Origin: Flavobacteriales bacterium UBA952 | GTDB taxonomy: Bacteria; Bacteroidota; Bacteroidia; Flavobacteriales_D; Crocinitomicaceae | Direction: 5' to 3' | Length of the DNA: 64,000 nt | NCBI GenBank assembly: GCA_905182495.1 | Contig: CAJJBU010000017.1 | Coordinates: forward strand, 62,001 to 126,000 | In this document: in pieces, positions 62,720 to 64,000 of the stretch | Position numbering within the stretch: the first letter of the stretch is position 1 | Layout of the letters: each line of letters starts with the position of its first letter | Made by a program: the position numbers and the translations under genes | The notes under the pieces: generated by a model | What the model was told of the DNA's origin: nothing | Database searches by the model: none | Seen by the model: the letters and a program-made list of their open reading frames with translations, nothing else

Positions 62720-64000
62720 ATGGAGTATAACTTTAGGGAAATAGAGGCCAAATGGATTTCATTTTGGAAATCAAATAAAAGTTATAAGGTTTCTGAGGAT
62801 TCTTCAAAACAGAAGTATTATGTTTTGGATATGTTCCCTTATCCATCCGGTGCAGGGTTACATGTTGGGCACCCTTTAGGTTATATCGCGTCTGATGTTT
62901 TAGCGCGTTATAAGAAGCTGGAAGGGTATAATGTTTTGCACCCTATGGGTTATGATTCATTTGGTTTGCCCGCTGAACAGTATGCGATTCAAACAGGGCA
63001 ACACCCCGCGATAACGACCGATAAAAATATAGAACGCTATCGCAATCAACTTGACCAATTAGGTTTTTGTTACGATTGGGATCGAGAACTTAGAACGTCC
63101 TCTCCTGATTATTATAAGTGGACACAGTGGATTTTTAAACAGTTATTTGATTGTTACTACGATGAAAGATTGAATAAGGCCGTTCGCATATCTGCCTTGG
63201 TTTCTGAATTTGAGATATCAGGTAACCAAAATGTCCAAGCAACAAATGACTGTGAAAGTGTGTTTTCCTCTAAGGATTGGATGTCCTTTGATGCGGCTAA
63301 AAAAGAAGCTACTTTACAGCAATATAGATTGGCTTATTTAGCTGATAGCTGGGTAAATTGGTGTCCTGAGCTTGGAACCGTCTTGGCTAATGATGAGATT
63401 GTGAATGGTAAATCTGAACGAGGAGGTCACCCCGTAATGCAGAAGAAAATGCGTCAATGGTCTATGAGGATTAAGGCATATGCCGAACGTCTTTTAAAAG
63501 ACTTAGATCATTTAGATTGGACAGATTCAATTAAAGAGCAGCAAAGAAATTGGATTGGAAAATCAGTAGGATGTTCTGTGTTATTTGAAGTCGAAAGCCA
63601 CACGGAATCCATCGAGGTATTTACAACGCGTCCTGACACCATTTTTGGTGTTTCTTTTATGGTCTTGGCTCCGGAGCATCCACTTGTAAAAGAGATAACA
63701 ACTAACGAAAACAGGACGGCGGTTCTAGATTATCAACGGGCAGCATCTAAAAAGACTGAAAGAGATAGACAGAGTGACGTTAAAACAATTTCAGGTCAAA
63801 ATACAGGAGCATTTGTCATTCACCCTTTGAGCGGTGAAAAAATTCAGATATGGATTGCTGATTATGTATTGGCTTCTTATGGAACAGGAGCTGTTATGGC
63901 GGTCCCTTGTGGTGACCAAAGAGATTTTGATTTTGCTAAATATTTTGACATTGAGATTAAAAATATTTTTGATAACATTGATGTATCTGAGGCTGCACAC
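62720..64000 (+). CDS. leuS: Leucyl-tRNA synthetase, 5' part (continues beyond window)
   Basis: The first 427 codons of the class I synthetase charging tRNA-Leu. The start MEYNFREIEAKW is typical. The HIGH motif reads HVGH within PYPSGAGLHVGHPLGYIASD, and MGYDSFGLPAEQYAI follows. The editing domain is entered near the window end (TTRPDTIFGVSFMVLAPEH, core TTRPDTIFGVSF, and YGTGAVMAVPCGDQRDF). The KMSKS loop and anticodon domain lie outside. Unlike the IleRS of this window, the HIGH motif is normal. Confidence 0.96.
   Translation, partial: MEYNFREIEAKWISFWKSNKSYKVSEDSSKQKYYVLDMFPYPSGAGLHVGHPLGYIASDVLARYKKLEGYNVLHPMGYDSFGLPAEQYAIQTGQHPAITTDKNIERYRNQLDQLGFCYDWDRELRTSSPDYYKWTQWIFKQLFDCYYDERLNKAVRISALVSEFEISGNQNVQATNDCESVFSSKDWMSFDAAKKEATLQQYRLAYLADSWVNWCPELGTVLANDEIVNGKSERGGHPVMQKKMRQWSMRIKAYAERLLKDLDHLDWTDSIKEQQRNWIGKSVGCSVLFEVESHTESIEVFTTRPDTIFGVSFMVLAPEHPLVKEITTNENRTAVLDYQRAASKKTERDRQSDVKTISGQNTGAFVIHPLSGEKIQIWIADYVLASYGTGAVMAVPCGDQRDFDFAKYFDIEIKNIFDNIDVSEAAH

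Overview
The window is AT-rich chromosomal DNA from a member of the Bacteroidota, most likely an aerobic flavobacterium-like organism (order Flavobacteriales; the family cannot be fixed from this sequence). Supporting evidence: many genes follow Bacteroidota-type TAnnTTTG promoter boxes. A complete alternative complex III / caa3-type oxidase operon is present. Several lineage-typical families occur (DUF2723, DUF2141, DUF4837, DUF3109, Spy-like protein with an ECF sigma operon, SulP, archaeal-type PGI/PMI). No phage, insertion sequence, CRISPR or plasmid functions were seen; the gene content is mostly core genome.

Layout. 1-1135: 3' end of asnS, closed by a terminator. 1187-4260 (minus): GH1 beta-glucosidase, then an ECF sigma factor, an anti-sigma-like membrane protein and a Spy-like periplasmic protein. 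4371-9978: a secreted protein of unknown function, ileS and a biotin carrier protein. 9981-13099: a DUF2141 protein, a galE broken by one frameshift, a small beta-barrel protein and a TatD nuclease. 13096-22769: asparaginase, an FtsE-like ATPase, a large TPR protein with an outer-membrane barrel partner, a quinone oxidoreductase, a TPR lipoprotein and membrane proteins. 22834-29282: acyl-CoA carboxylase beta subunit, PGI/PMI, lipB and two serine hydrolases bracketing two small genes. 29332-38441 (minus): SulP transporter with an extra C-terminal domain, gpmI, an orphan histidine kinase, a polysaccharide deacetylase and a DUF2723 membrane protein. 38611-40165: tRNA-Gln, thiL and a small SPOR-like protein. 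40373-52168: the actABCDEF-coxBA respiratory operon. 52174-57294: a DUF3109 protein and, divergently, rimP-nusA-infB behind a leader with a terminator hairpin. 57367-62464: tatA, gatA, an MltD-like transglycosylase, a DUF4837 lipoprotein, a glycosyltransferase relic and a UbiA-like membrane protein. 62479-62611: a candidate sigma-54-driven small RNA on the minus strand. 62720-64000: 5' part of leuS.

How the parts work together. The act-cox operon encodes a quinol:cytochrome c oxidoreductase and its terminal oxidase, so the cell respires oxygen. The ActB precursor carries a twin-arginine signal, and a TatA gene lies 12 kb away. Translation is heavily represented (asnS, ileS, leuS, gatA, rimP, nusA, infB, tRNA-Gln). 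The points most worth follow-up are the sigma-54 promoter/terminator pair next to leuS, the GxHH-type IleRS that predicts mupirocin hyper-resistance, the frameshift in galE, the attenuator-like rimP leader, the glycosyltransferase relic, and start codons lying only 4-5 nt from their promoter boxes.
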